Origin: Dictyobacter aurantiacus
Lineage (GTDB): Bacteria > Chloroflexota > Ktedonobacteria > Ktedonobacterales > Ktedonobacteraceae
Reading direction: 5' to 3'
Assembly: GCF_003967515.1 (NCBI RefSeq)
Contig: NZ_BIFQ01000001.1
Location: 5,518,001-5,582,000, forward strand
Length of the DNA stretch: 64,000 nucleotides
The notes beneath the pieces are model-generated. The model ran no database searches, was not told the DNA's origin, and saw only the letters and a list, made by a program, of their open reading frames with translations. Shown here piece after piece: positions 42,375 to 49,563 of this stretch; the first letter of the stretch is position 1, and each line of letters opens with the position of its first letter. A program made the translations under genes and the position numbers.

Positions 42375-42746
42375 ATGTTTACGAAGATTGGTACTATTAC
42401 CGTGGGCGTGAGCAATCAGGATAAGGCGCGTGATTTTTATGTTAATAAGCTTGGTTTTGAGGTGGTAAATGATCAGCCGATGAGCGAGAATGAGCGCTGG
42501 CTTGAGATCGGGCTGCCTGGCTCGCAGACGCATCTGATGCTGGGGTTGCGTGGTCAGAGTGCGGGCAACAGCACGGGGATGACCGGCTTTGTGCTGCATA
42601 CCGACAACATGGAAGAGACGTGCGCAACCCTTAAGGAACGTGGGGTCAAGCTGACGGTGGAGCCCGGCGCGGAACCCTGGGGCAAGTGGGCGCAGTTCGC
42701 CGATCCTGACAACAATGAATTTGGGATCTGGGCGCCACCCGCATAG
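42375..42746 (+). CDS. VOC-family (glyoxalase-like) protein
   Basis: 123 residues. KIGTITVGVSNQDKARDFYV at the N-terminus and WAQFADPDNNEFGIWAPP at the C-terminus are typical for single-domain VOC proteins (bleomycin resistance/glyoxalase superfamily). E113 of DNNEFG is in the usual last metal-ligand position. Metal, substrate and partner unknown. The start follows a REP-derived ribosome site. Flanked on both sides by GCCGGGGCAAGC repeats. Confidence 0.87.
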   Translation: MFTKIGTITVGVSNQDKARDFYVNKLGFEVVNDQPMSENERWLEIGLPGSQTHLMLGLRGQSAGNSTGMTGFVLHTDNMEETCATLKERGVKLTVEPGAEPWGKWAQFADPDNNEFGIWAPPA

Positions 42747-42757
42747 ACGGGGGCCGC

Positions 42758-42861
42758 AAAGCCGGAGCAAGCCCGGAAGCCGGGGCAAGCCCGGAAAGCC
42801 GGGGCAAGCCCGGAAAGCCGGGGCAAGCCCGGAAAGCCGGGGCAAGCCCGGCACCTACGGG
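42758..42861. repeat. 19-bp tandem expansion of a REP core
   Basis: AAAGCCGGGGCAAGCCCGG repeated about five to six times (first copy with GGAGC, second lacking one A), ending in CACCTACGG. It begins 11 bp after the VOC stop. Each unit is a small palindrome. Confidence 0.85.
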
Positions 42862-42893
42862 AACGTTCCGTTATATGTTGGGTTTTTTCGGGT

Positions 42894-43727
42894 TCAGGCG
42901 ATTCCTCTCTTAAGGCAGGAGAGCCAGGGCCGCAGGATGGGGATGACGTGGGTGGGCTGCATGGCCTGGATGTGATCGAGGCCGTCCAGGATGCGTACGT
43001 CCCAGCCGAGGTTTTCCAGGTAGGGTTGTTCGTGGATGATGGGGCTTGCTATGTCCACCAGCGTGTTGTCCCAGCGCTGGTCGTACTGGATCTTGTCCGC
43101 TGAGCCCGCGAAGCAGAGGCGGGGGCAGCGAAGGTGCTCCTGGGCGGCCCGGTCGTCGAAGTGCTGGAGCGCCTGGTAGAGGGTGAGGAACTGCCGCGCC
43201 TGATCCAGCGAGAGTCCCACCTCGGACCATTCCGATTCTTCGGGTGCCTGCGAACTGCGGGAGCCGCTGGTCATCTCGTAGGTCGCGTTGGTGACGGTGA
43301 GCATCTCTTTGTAGGGACCGGCCAGAGGCGGGAATCCGCCCATAACCAGCGCCGACAGGCGGTCGGTGCGCATGGCGAGCTGGAGTCCCAGCATCGCCAG
43401 CCAGGAGTAGCCATAGTAGGCGAAGTGCTGGGCGCCCGCCGCGTCGGCTATGGCGAGGAGATCGTGGGCCGCGTTGTCTGGCGTCAGGGTGGTCGGCTGC
43501 GGTGTACGCATGACGTGTCCCTCGAAGTCAAAGGCCACCACGCGAACGAGATCGCTCAATCCATTGATCAGAGATTGGCCCAGGGCCGGGTCGGTGCCAT
43601 ACTGGCGCATCTGCTCGGCCAGGGGTCCCTCAACCGGTTGTGGATTGACCGGCAGCAGCAGGGCGGGTCCCTGTCCATAAACTTCGATAATGATTGTGCT
43701 TCCATCGTGCAATCTTGCCTGGGGCAT
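42894..43727 (-). CDS. Alpha/beta hydrolase-like protein
   Basis: 277 residues. The elbow reads GYSWLA (S108), so the last Gly of GxSxG is replaced by Leu. Possible acid D in CFAGSADKIQ and base H in DGLDHIQAMQ. The oxyanion loop reads LLLPVNPQP rather than HG, so activity could be altered (epoxide hydrolase-, haloperoxidase- or binding-type). Start MPQARL is about 8 nt after GATGGAGG. Last gene before the peptide cluster, transcribed toward lower coordinates. Confidence 0.82.
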   Translation of the reverse strand: MPQARLHDGSTIIIEVYGQGPALLLPVNPQPVEGPLAEQMRQYGTDPALGQSLINGLSDLVRVVAFDFEGHVMRTPQPTTLTPDNAAHDLLAIADAAGAQHFAYYGYSWLAMLGLQLAMRTDRLSALVMGGFPPLAGPYKEMLTVTNATYEMTSGSRSSQAPEESEWSEVGLSLDQARQFLTLYQALQHFDDRAAQEHLRCPRLCFAGSADKIQYDQRWDNTLVDIASPIIHEQPYLENLGWDVRILDGLDHIQAMQPTHVIPILRPWLSCLKRGIA

Positions 43728-43894
43728 GTGAATTTCCTCCATCAAATGCTCTCAAACTCATTTCAGCGAGATGCATGCATGCATAGGGGATGATTCACGC
43801 TGGCCAGGCGATGCAGAATCATCCATATCCCTACTCTACAACACTCATGCCCAACTGGAGGGTTGGGCGGTGTGGAAGCAATGCAGACAAAAAA

Positions 43895-44012
43895 GGAGCA
43901 TCGCCCTTTTCTGATCCTGGCCGAAACCAGGGGAAACGGACGATGCTCCCGGAGGAAGCGAAAATAGACGCTTCTCTGCTGAGAAGGAAATCAGTACCTG
44001 CAAGAAAAAATA
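43895..44012. repeat. 72-bp block shared with peptide gene 3, with hairpin
   Basis: 43941-44012 is identical to 45750-45821 (CGATGCTCCCGGAGGAAGCG ... AATCAGTACCTGCAAG). A hairpin GAGCATCG/CGATGCTC (43895-43949 area) opens the block. Both blocks lie about 135-140 bp downstream of a peptide gene (1 and 3), which shows segmental duplication. Confidence 0.85.
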
Positions 44013-44051
44013 CGCGTGTTGTATGTTCGGAACCTATGACCGGGCCTGTGG

Positions 44052-44087
44052 CGTTCTTAAGGGGTCATACACAACCCCTTAAGAACG
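44052..44087 (-). terminator. Terminator hairpin of peptide gene 1
   Basis: CGTTCTTAAGGGGT/ACCCCTTAAGAACG, 14 bp, about 60 bp after the stop. The same hairpin word recurs after peptide genes 2 and 3. Confidence 0.65.
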
Positions 44088-44146
44088 TTTTTCTGGTTGA
44101 TTACCGTGAAAGGGCCACTGTTGTGACGTATGCTAGCCAGATGTGG

Positions 44147-44404
44147 TTAGTCGCGGTCACCGCCGCCATGGCCGTAGCCATAGCCATAGCCATTACCGCC
44201 GTGCCACCAGTTGCCGCCGCCGTAGCCCCAGCCACCCGGGTGCCACCAGTTGCCGCCGCCGTAGCCGTAGCCGTAACCGTAGCCGTAGCCCCAGCCACCT
44301 GGGAAGTCGCCGTGTCTCGTGTTTCTTGTGCTTCTCGCGCCGGAGACCTGCTCCAGGTCGCTATCGGTCAGTTCAATCGCGTCGAGGTTCATCTTATCTT
44401 GCAT
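44147..44404 (-). CDS. Double-glycine-type leader peptide with Gly/Tyr/Trp/His core (peptide 1)
   Basis: 85 residues. Leader 1-23 carries ELTDSDLEQVSGA, the pattern of bacteriocin/NHLP leaders cut after GG or GA by the peptidase domain of an ABC exporter. The core (24-85) starts with charged RSTRNTRHGD and continues with GGWGYGYGYGYGYGGGNWW, HPGGWGYGGGNWWHG and GYGYGYGHGGGD. No known fold. Ribosome site AAAGGACAGTTAC is preceded by a 7-bp hairpin (44419-44436). First of four paralogues. A modified or self-assembling secreted peptide is inferred. The plus-strand frame across it is a GC-skew shadow. Confidence 0.82.
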   Translation of the reverse strand: MQDKMNLDAIELTDSDLEQVSGARSTRNTRHGDFPGGWGYGYGYGYGYGGGNWWHPGGWGYGGGNWWHGGNGYGYGYGHGGGDRD

Positions 44405-44573
44405 GTAACTGTCCTTTCGCTTTGCCTGCGCAAAGCCTATAAACTTACTGGTGCCAGGCGCGTTATGGAGAGTTTCTGTCGATGGACGCCAGCGCCTGTT
44501 ATTCTCACCAGGGTTTTCATAGCATTTATTCTGTTTTTTGTGATTTAAGCATGCTTAAATTGTTTTATTATCT

Positions 44574-44592
44574 GGTACCTATCTATATTATA
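44574..44592 (-). promoter_or_regulatory. Conserved promoter motif of peptide gene 1
   Basis: Minus strand TATAATATAGATAGGTACC, about 170-185 nt upstream of the ATG. The palindrome ATTTAAGCATGCTTAAAT (44543-44560) follows it, within the leader. Confidence 0.65.
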
Positions 44593-44632
44593 AAAAGCCA
44601 TCCAAATTTCCTGCGGAACTCAACAGCCCATA

Positions 44633-44763
44633 GTATGGTGGTGCTCCAGGGGCGCATCGCACCCCTGGAGCACCACCATACAAAATTAGCGCGCCGCGTA
44701 GCAGACGCGCGCACGGGAGCCCCCACATACCCTCTGGGTGACGAGAGACAGATCCATTCTTAA
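44633..44763 (+). repeat. Variable-stem hairpin element, copy 6
   Basis: 20-bp stem GTATGGTGGTGCTCCAGGGG with loop CGCATCGCA, then TTAGCGCGCCGCGTAGCAGA and GGGTGACGAGAGACAGATCC. It lies between peptide genes 1 and 2 and runs into the terminator of gene 2. The tail has drifted (NotI site lost). Confidence 0.7.
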
Positions 44764-44789
44764 GGGGTTTGCGCGGGACCCCTTAAGAA
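44757..44789 (-). terminator. Terminator hairpin of peptide gene 2
   Basis: TTCTTAAGGGGT/ACCCCTTAAGAA, 12 bp, 70 bp beyond the stop of peptide gene 2; same word as after gene 1. Confidence 0.65.
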
Positions 44790-44858
44790 CGGTTTGCGGT
44801 ATTAAATCACCGTGAAAGGATCAATGTTTCGAGCGATAGTTGTCGCGCGCAATTAATC

Positions 44859-45095
44859 TTAACGGAACAAACCGTAGCGATAACCCCAGAAACCGGGGTA
44901 ATAGAAACCGGGGTAATAGAAACCGGGGTAATAGCCATAACTATAGCCGTAGTAGAATGGTGGGTAATAAAAATCATGCTGCATACCAGTTGCGCCGGAG
45001 ATCTGCTCCAGGTCGCTATCGGTCAGTTCAAGCGCGTCGAAGGTCTGAGCTGAACTGTTGCTGGTAAGAATGTTGAGGTTTACCTTATCTTGCAT
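44859..45095 (-). CDS. Double-glycine-type leader peptide with Tyr/Phe/Gly/Pro core (peptide 2)
   Basis: 78 residues. The leader ends LELTDSDLEQISGA (22-35). The core of 43 residues, TGMQHDFYYPPFYYGYSYGY then YPGFYYPGFYYPGFWGYRYG and LFR, contains three YYPGF repeats and is about half aromatic. Start MQDKVN is preceded by AAAGGACAGTTAC and a GCTTTGC/GCAAAGC hairpin (45110-45128), identical in layout to peptide 1. The frame is open ten codons upstream, but those codons are the hairpin itself. Confidence 0.82.
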   Translation of the reverse strand: MQDKVNLNILTSNSSAQTFDALELTDSDLEQISGATGMQHDFYYPPFYYGYSYGYYPGFYYPGFYYPGFWGYRYGLFR

Positions 45096-45260
45096 GTAAC
45101 TGTCCTTTCGCTTTGCATCGGGCAAAGCTCACAAACCTGCTGATGCCAGGCGCTTCCTGTTGAGTGGCTACCAACAAACGATGACGCCTGCTGTTTCACA
45201 TCAGTAGTTTTCGCTTGGTAACACAGTTGGCTTTGTTTAGCTTGCTAAACTTTTTTCTAA

Positions 45261-45279
45261 GGTACCTATATATATTATA
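45261..45279 (-). promoter_or_regulatory. Conserved promoter motif of peptide gene 2
   Basis: Minus strand TATAATATATATAGGTACC; followed by GTTTAGC-AA-GCTAAAC (45235-45250). About 170-180 nt before the ATG. Confidence 0.65.
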
Positions 45280-45439
45280 AAGGCTCTTCAAAATAACTTT
45301 TACGTTTTTTGACTCGTTATGCATGGTATTTTAGATGTTATGCAAGCAATTGATGTATTATTTGATAGATCCTGTTGGCGCATCAGAGTGCTGTAAACTG
45401 TTCCTCTTGCGCTACGATATAAACGATTCATAGAACGTG

Positions 45440-45563
45440 TCAGACTTCCGTCATGTTGGGGGCGCGTGAGCGCCCCCGCACGCGCGTCCGCTATGCGGCC
45501 GCACTGTTTTTTTGTGTTCGTGCATGGGACGCGCATCAGCGCGTCCCATGCACGAACACAAAA
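45440..45563 (-). repeat. Variable-stem hairpin element, copy 7
   Basis: 25-bp perfect stem 45510-45534/45539-45563 (TGTTCGTGCATGGGACGCGC, loop ATCA). On the minus strand it is followed by A-rich bases, CAGTGCGGCCGCATAGCGGA, CGCGCGTGCGGGGGCGCTCA and a diverged second tail (ATGACGGAAGTCTGACACG). Confidence 0.8.
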
Positions 45564-45706
45564 CGGAATTCTGAGCACCGGAGGTGCGAAAACCCATGCA
45601 GGCCGCAGGCCATCATCATGAGAGTCAGACACTCTCATAGAGATCGTGTGATTGTCGATGGGGGCGTTGAACCGGGAAAGAAGATAGAATTTGTGGAGAA
45701 GAAAGA

Positions 45707-45821
45707 GGGAGCATCGCCCTGGCTCACTGGTTGTGGCCAGTAGCCAGGGCGATGCTCCCGGAGGAAGCGAAAATAGACGCTTCTCTGCTGAGAAGGAAAT
45801 CAGTACCTGCAAGAAAAAATA
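45707..45821. repeat. Second copy of the 72-bp block with an 18-bp hairpin
   Basis: Hairpin GGGAGCATCGCCCTGGCT (45707-45724) / 45742-45759 leads into 45750-45821, identical to 43941-44012. Lies downstream of peptide gene 3. Confidence 0.85.
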
Positions 45822-45869
45822 AGATTGGCGTATGCATTAAGGGCGTGAAGCGGTGTCTGACCCTGTAGC

Positions 45870-45903
45870 GTTCTTAAAGGGCTTGCGCAGGCCCCTTAAG
45901 AAC
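45870..45903 (-). terminator. Terminator hairpin of peptide gene 3
   Basis: GTTCTTAAAGGGC/GCCCCTTAAGAAC with one mismatch, about 60 bp after the stop; the third copy of this terminator. Confidence 0.6.
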
Positions 45904-45961
45904 ATTTTCGAGCTCTATCACAGCGAACGGTCAACGTTGCTAGCTGTGTAGAACCAGGTGA

Positions 45962-46165
45962 TTAGCAGCCGTGACCGTAACCGTAGCCGTAGCCATAGCC
46001 ATAACCGTAGCCATAGCCCCAGCCCCGGAATTGATCATGCTCCCAACCTGACGCGCCATTGACCTGCTGCAGGTCGTTGTCGGTCAGTTCAAGCATATTG
46101 GTGGTCTCTTCCATCTGAGAAAGTTCGTCGCTGATGAGAGCATCGAGGTTCATCTTATCTTGCAT
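45962..46165 (-). CDS. Double-glycine-type leader peptide with (GY)n core and C-terminal Cys (peptide 3)
   Basis: 67 residues. The leader ends LELTDNDLQQVNGA (25-38). The 29-residue core reads SGWEHDQFRGWG, then a (YG)7 run, HGC. It is the shortest and most regular core, and the only one of the four to end in Cys. Ribosome site AAAGGACTGTTAC, with a CTTTGCC/GGCAAAG hairpin (46181-46198) before it. The GY run is encoded by alternating TACGGC/TATGGC codons, which can expand or shrink by slippage. Confidence 0.82.
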   Translation of the reverse strand: MQDKMNLDALISDELSQMEETTNMLELTDNDLQQVNGASGWEHDQFRGWGYGYGYGYGYGYGYGHGC

Positions 46166-46362
46166 GTAACAGTCCTTTCACTTTGCCGGGAGGCAAAGGC
46201 TACAAACTAGCTGGTGTCAGACGTTTCCAGTTGAGGTCCTATCAGCTTGAGATCCTGGTAACAGGTGAGCGCCTGTCGTCCGCACCAGGAGTTGCTGTTT
46301 GATTTCCCTGTTTTTTGAATTGACGTTGGATTGGTTGCATGTTTAAACATGTTTTATTGCGT

Positions 46363-46381
46363 GGTACCTATTTATATTATA
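46363..46381 (-). promoter_or_regulatory. Conserved promoter motif of peptide gene 3
   Basis: Minus strand TATAATATAAATAGGTACC, followed by the palindrome CATGTTTAAACATG (46338-46351). About 200 nt before the ATG. Confidence 0.65.
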
Positions 46382-46491
46382 AAAAAGCAGCCAAATCACT
46401 GCAATATAAAATATATGTTTTTATGGTTTATATGGTTTTATATATAAATATATCTGAAGCCAATCGTGACATGGCATTACCTACAAAAAAA

Positions 46492-46526
46492 CATGCACCC
46501 TCTGAATGCAGAACAGAGGATGCATG
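46492..46526 (-). terminator. Hairpin downstream of peptide gene 4
   Basis: CATGCACCCTCTG/CAGAGGATGCATG, 13 bp with one mismatch, followed on the minus strand by GTTTTTTTGTAGG: a good intrinsic terminator. Different sequence from those of genes 1-3. Confidence 0.7.
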
Positions 46527-46564
46527 GCCCCTAAATGGATAATTAGTCTGCTAAAAGTATGTAA

Positions 46565-46831
46565 TTACTCACCATCATCAAAGCCCCAGCCACCGCCGTA
46601 GCCCCAGCCCCAGCCATTGCCATAGCCCCAGCCATTGCCGTAGCCGTAGCCCCAGCCCCAGCCATTGCCATAGCCCCAGCCATTGCCGCATTTGCCATGA
46701 CCGTAGCCGTAGCCCCAGCCGTTACCACCACCCCATTTGAAGAAGCCGCCGGTAACATATTGCAGCTCGGTGTCAGCCAGTTCACGCGCCCTGGTGATTT
46801 CTTCTGTTACAGTTTTAGTTGTTTCTTGCAT
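46565..46831 (-). CDS. Double-glycine leader peptide with Gly/Trp/Tyr core (peptide 4)
   Basis: 88 residues. The leader MQETTKTVTEEITRARELAD ends TELQYVTGG (21-29), a true double glycine and more diverged than the other three. The core (30-88) alternates GWGYGN and GWGWGYG blocks (FFKWGGGNGWGYGYGHGKCG, NGWGYGNGWGWGYG) and ends acidic, GFDDGE. It has one Cys at about residue 47. Ribosome site AAAGGATAGCAAT. Nearest to the divergent AraC-family gene. Confidence 0.82.
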   Translation of the reverse strand: MQETTKTVTEEITRARELADTELQYVTGGFFKWGGGNGWGYGYGHGKCGNGWGYGNGWGWGYGYGNGWGYGNGWGWGYGGGWGFDDGE

Positions 46832-47000
46832 ATTGCTATCCTTTCGCTTTGCCTGATAGAGAGGCTACACATTACCAGTATCAGGATTTTCTTTTTCGAG
46901 CCCCTGTTGACGATTGCCGTAGTGATTAAAAACGCCATTGTTCTTAATATGCCAGCAGCCGTTTTTCGAATACTTCGTATGTTAAGGCATGTTTTGTCAC

Positions 47001-47019
47001 TGATACCTACATTCATTAT
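47001..47019 (-). promoter_or_regulatory. Promoter motif of peptide gene 4
   Basis: Minus strand TATAATGAATGTAGGTATC, a diverged version of the motif before genes 1-3; about 175-185 nt before the ATG, with ATAC-gaa-GTAT (46970-46980) after it. Confidence 0.55.
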
Positions 47020-47187
47020 AAAAATACATCAAACAAGCGAACTGTAAAATATGAAATGAAAATGCAATATATATACATAGTTAAAAAAACAGTAAACAGC
47101 GTGAAGGAAAAGGGATTTTGCCGTTTCAGGGTGGTGAGAAAAGAATAGTCGAGATATGAATGTTCAGTTGTAGAAGGAAGGCATACA

Positions 47188-48003
47188 ATGCGAACAATGA
47201 CCCTTGATATCAAGGAAGATGAGAGGTATCAGCTCACTCAGGACACCCATCTGCAGGCTGTTGAGAGCGCTGTGCGGGTTATGCGCGCCCACCTCCACGA
47301 ACTTCTGACCCTATCGGATCTTGCCGACGCTGCCTGTCTCAGTCCCTTTCACTTTAACCGCGTTTTTCGCCGCCTGGTCGGTATCCCTCCTGGTGAATAT
47401 CTAGGAGCGCTGCGGTTGCAGGAGGCCCGGCACCTCCTTTTATCCACCCCGCTCAGCGTCACCGATATTTGTTTTGAGGTAGGCTATAACAGTCCTGGCT
47501 CTTTCACGACCCGCTTCACGCAGCTGGTTGGTTTCTCACCGCGTCTCTTACGTCGCCGGGCGCAGGAGTTCATTCCGCCCGGGCTGGAGGACAACGCGCG
47601 CCAGCGCGCCCGGCACGAGCCGTTGCCGCTCAGAAATACGTTCAGCGGCCTGGTGAGCGTTCCCCCGACTTTTCAGGGTATCATCAACATCGGACTGTTT
47701 AGCCGGCCGATTCCCCAGGGGGCGCCCATCTGCTGTACGCGCCTGACGGGTCCTGGCAGTTATCGCCTGAACGGATTTCCCGATGGCGTTTATTATCTGT
47801 TGGCCGCCGCCTTCCCGCTGAACACAGATCCCCAGGCGTACCTGCTTCCTGGTGAGCGCATGCTGGTGCACAAGCCCGAAGGCCCGCTCGTCATCATCAA
47901 TGGACATATTTCTGGTGAGCGTAACGTCACGCTGCGTCCACAGCGCCTGACCGATCCGCCGCTGGTGATGGAGCTTCCCCTGCGTCAGCGCGCGGCTCTG
48001 TAG
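47188..48003 (+). CDS. AraC-family transcriptional regulator
   Basis: 271 residues with the DNA-binding pair at the N-terminus: LLTLSDLADAACLSPFHFNR (about 36-55), VFRRLVGIPPGEYLGALRLQ, then LSVTDICFEVGYNSPGSFTT. The C-terminal 130 residues form a beta-rich domain (FSGLVSVPPTFQGIINIGLF, GPGSYRLNGFPDGVYYLLAA) likely to sense a ligand. Ribosome site GAAGGAAGGCATACA. It is divergent from the peptide cluster with about 170 bp to the peptide 4 promoter, so it is a candidate regulator of the cluster; no binding site is proven. Confidence 0.87.
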   Translation: MRTMTLDIKEDERYQLTQDTHLQAVESAVRVMRAHLHELLTLSDLADAACLSPFHFNRVFRRLVGIPPGEYLGALRLQEARHLLLSTPLSVTDICFEVGYNSPGSFTTRFTQLVGFSPRLLRRRAQEFIPPGLEDNARQRARHEPLPLRNTFSGLVSVPPTFQGIINIGLFSRPIPQGAPICCTRLTGPGSYRLNGFPDGVYYLLAAAFPLNTDPQAYLLPGERMLVHKPEGPLVIINGHISGERNVTLRPQRLTDPPLVMELPLRQRAAL

Positions 48004-48160
48004 CACGCCGGCGTGGCATCCGCATGAGCGATCCAATGGTCCGGTGTGTGCGACGCACTGGTCTCCAGGGACGTAAACGCGTGATCCAGGTGTAAGGGAA
48101 GACGCACCTGGGAGCGTACAGAGGAGGGGTATAATCGACACTAGCTGCTAAAGATTCAGC

Positions 48161-48274
48161 ATGCGTCTGTACGACGCCGCCGAGGCGCTGGCCGAGCTGG
48201 CCCGTAGCGAAGATACGAGCGCCATGGAGATCGCCTGGCGCATCCTCTCCACTACCTGCCAGGAGAAGGCATAG
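48161..48274 (+). CDS. Possible small ORF or gene remnant
   Basis: 37 codons, MRLYDAAEALAELARSEDTS and AMEIAWRILSTTCQEKA. Composition is protein-like (amphipathic helices), yet no ribosome site is present and a stop lies 4 codons upstream. It may be the remnant of a larger gene. The rest of 48004-48353 shows nothing else. Confidence 0.3.
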   Translation: MRLYDAAEALAELARSEDTSAMEIAWRILSTTCQEKA

Positions 48275-48353
48275 CAGTTCCGATGGAACTAGAGTATGGG
48301 CGTGCTCCCAGATGAGCAGATTTATGCCTGACATCGGCCACACAATTGCTATG

Positions 48354-48680
48354 TTAGATGGTCCAGGAGATGGGATAGTTGACAATCGGAATAAAAGTCA
48401 CGCCAACGGCCTCCGCATCGCGTCTAGCATCGACAATCATCTCTTTGAGCATGCTCAACTGTTCTGCATGTTCTTCGCTGTCCCAGACGCTAACATGAAC
48501 CATAGAGCCATCTGGCGATGCGCCTGCGTAGTAGGAAAGCAGGCCAGGGAGTTTTTGAATCGCGGGAATAAGGTACGTACCGGTTTCTTTTGTCATACGA
48601 TGAACTTCTTCAAAATGAGCAGGATCAAAGTTGCCGCGTGAGACGCGGATAACCGCCGTGGGAGGAAGGGCTTCGGTCAT
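48354..48680 (-). CDS. Antibiotic-biosynthesis-monooxygenase-like (dimeric alpha-beta barrel) protein
   Basis: 108 residues, ABM/ferredoxin-like fold: VIRVSRGNFDPAHFEEVHRM, LPGLLSYYAGASPDGSMVHV, SVWDSEEHAEQLSMLKEMIV. Such proteins are small oxygenases or heme/ligand-binding dimers; the substrate is unknown. Start MTEALPP is 6 nt after AAAGGAG; the upstream ATG overlaps that site. Divergent from the TetR gene over a shared operator, so it is a probable TetR target. Confidence 0.8.
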   Translation of the reverse strand: MTEALPPTAVIRVSRGNFDPAHFEEVHRMTKETGTYLIPAIQKLPGLLSYYAGASPDGSMVHVSVWDSEEHAEQLSMLKEMIVDARRDAEAVGVTFIPIVNYPISWTI

Positions 48681-48744
48681 TGCCATCTCCTTTCATGTTG
48701 CGCTATCATTGACTGACAGCGATAGAAATGCTTCTAGCGCTCCG

Positions 48745-48775
48745 TTGACAGATATACTATACAATGTTGTATAGT
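48745..48775 (+). promoter_or_regulatory. TetR operator over divergent promoter
   Basis: ACTATACAA-TG-TTGTATAGT (48756-48775), a perfect 9-bp inverted repeat. TTGACA (48745-48750) lies directly before it and the -10 region (TATAGT) lies in its right arm, so a bound repressor would block RNA polymerase. Between the divergent ABM and TetR genes. Confidence 0.75.
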
Positions 48776-48874
48776 AATTAGTCAAGGGACCAGCCCACCG
48801 TGCTGGTGGAAAACAGTTGCGATGTGAGCAATGAGAATGAAACGTTGTGCCATGAGGTAAGAGAGGAATGGTGT

Positions 48875-49459
48875 ATGTGTGCTAAACAACTCCGTGGTCG
48901 GCCGCGGCAAGCCGAACTTGACCGGCGCATTCTCGAAGCTGCACTACGCCTGCTGGCTGAGGGGGGATACGCGCATATGTCTCTGGATGATGTTGCGACC
49001 GCGGCTCACACCACGCGGGCGACGATCTACCTGCGCTATGCATCTAAAGCTGCACTGGTGGCAGATGCGATTATGCATGCGCGCGGCGCGTCCGGCCTGC
49101 CAAAACCGAGCGGCAATCTGCGCCAGGATCTGGTGACACAATTACGGCATTTTCGCGCAAGCATGGATACGTCGTATAGCCTGGCGATCATTGGAAGCGC
49201 ACTGGCCGAAGAGCACGCGACCCCGGAATTGCTCACCACGCTACGTGACCATATCGTACGATCGCGGCGAGAGATACTGTACACTATTTTGCACGAAGCG
49301 CGGGCACGTAATGAACTCGCGCCACAGGCAAATATCAAGCTTGCCGTAAGCCAGCTCGTTGGCAGCTACTACGCTCTGGCGATCGCGGGCGATCCCATTC
49401 CTCCTGATTGGCCAGAACTGCTGGTTGATCAAGTACTGGGTGGCCTCCTGTCTGGATAA
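48875..49459 (+). CDS. TetR-family transcriptional regulator
   Basis: 194 residues. HTH: LDRRILEAALRLLAEGGYAH, MSLDDVATAAHTTRATIYLR, YASKAALV. The C-terminal domain (IIGSALAEEHATPELLTTLR) fits the TetR_C_16/AcrR-like group. Start MCAKQLRGRPRQ is the natural family start, preceded by AGAGAGGAATGGTGT. Autoregulation and control of the divergent ABM gene are inferred from the palindrome; the DHA2 exporter gene nearby (convergent) might also belong to the regulon. Confidence 0.88.
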   Translation: MCAKQLRGRPRQAELDRRILEAALRLLAEGGYAHMSLDDVATAAHTTRATIYLRYASKAALVADAIMHARGASGLPKPSGNLRQDLVTQLRHFRASMDTSYSLAIIGSALAEEHATPELLTTLRDHIVRSRREILYTILHEARARNELAPQANIKLAVSQLVGSYYALAIAGDPIPPDWPELLVDQVLGGLLSG

Positions 49460-49563
49460 CCTGACATGGCAATATTGTTTCAGCTAACGGAAATCCGCGT
49501 AGTGCTGGCCCTGGTGTGAGCAGAGATGGGGCCGGCTCTACGCGGGACGAGCGCACTTTGATG

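Noticed and set aside
43790..44548. 252-codon plus-strand frame over peptide gene 1 and its flank
   Set aside because: Built on the reverse of the GY-coding repeat (AVAVAIAI runs) and of terminator hairpins; the minus strand has a leader, ribosome site, promoter and three paralogues.
45300..45812. 170-codon minus-strand frame between peptide genes 2 and 3
   Set aside because: Covers the hairpin element and the duplicated non-coding block; no ribosome site and no protein-like features.
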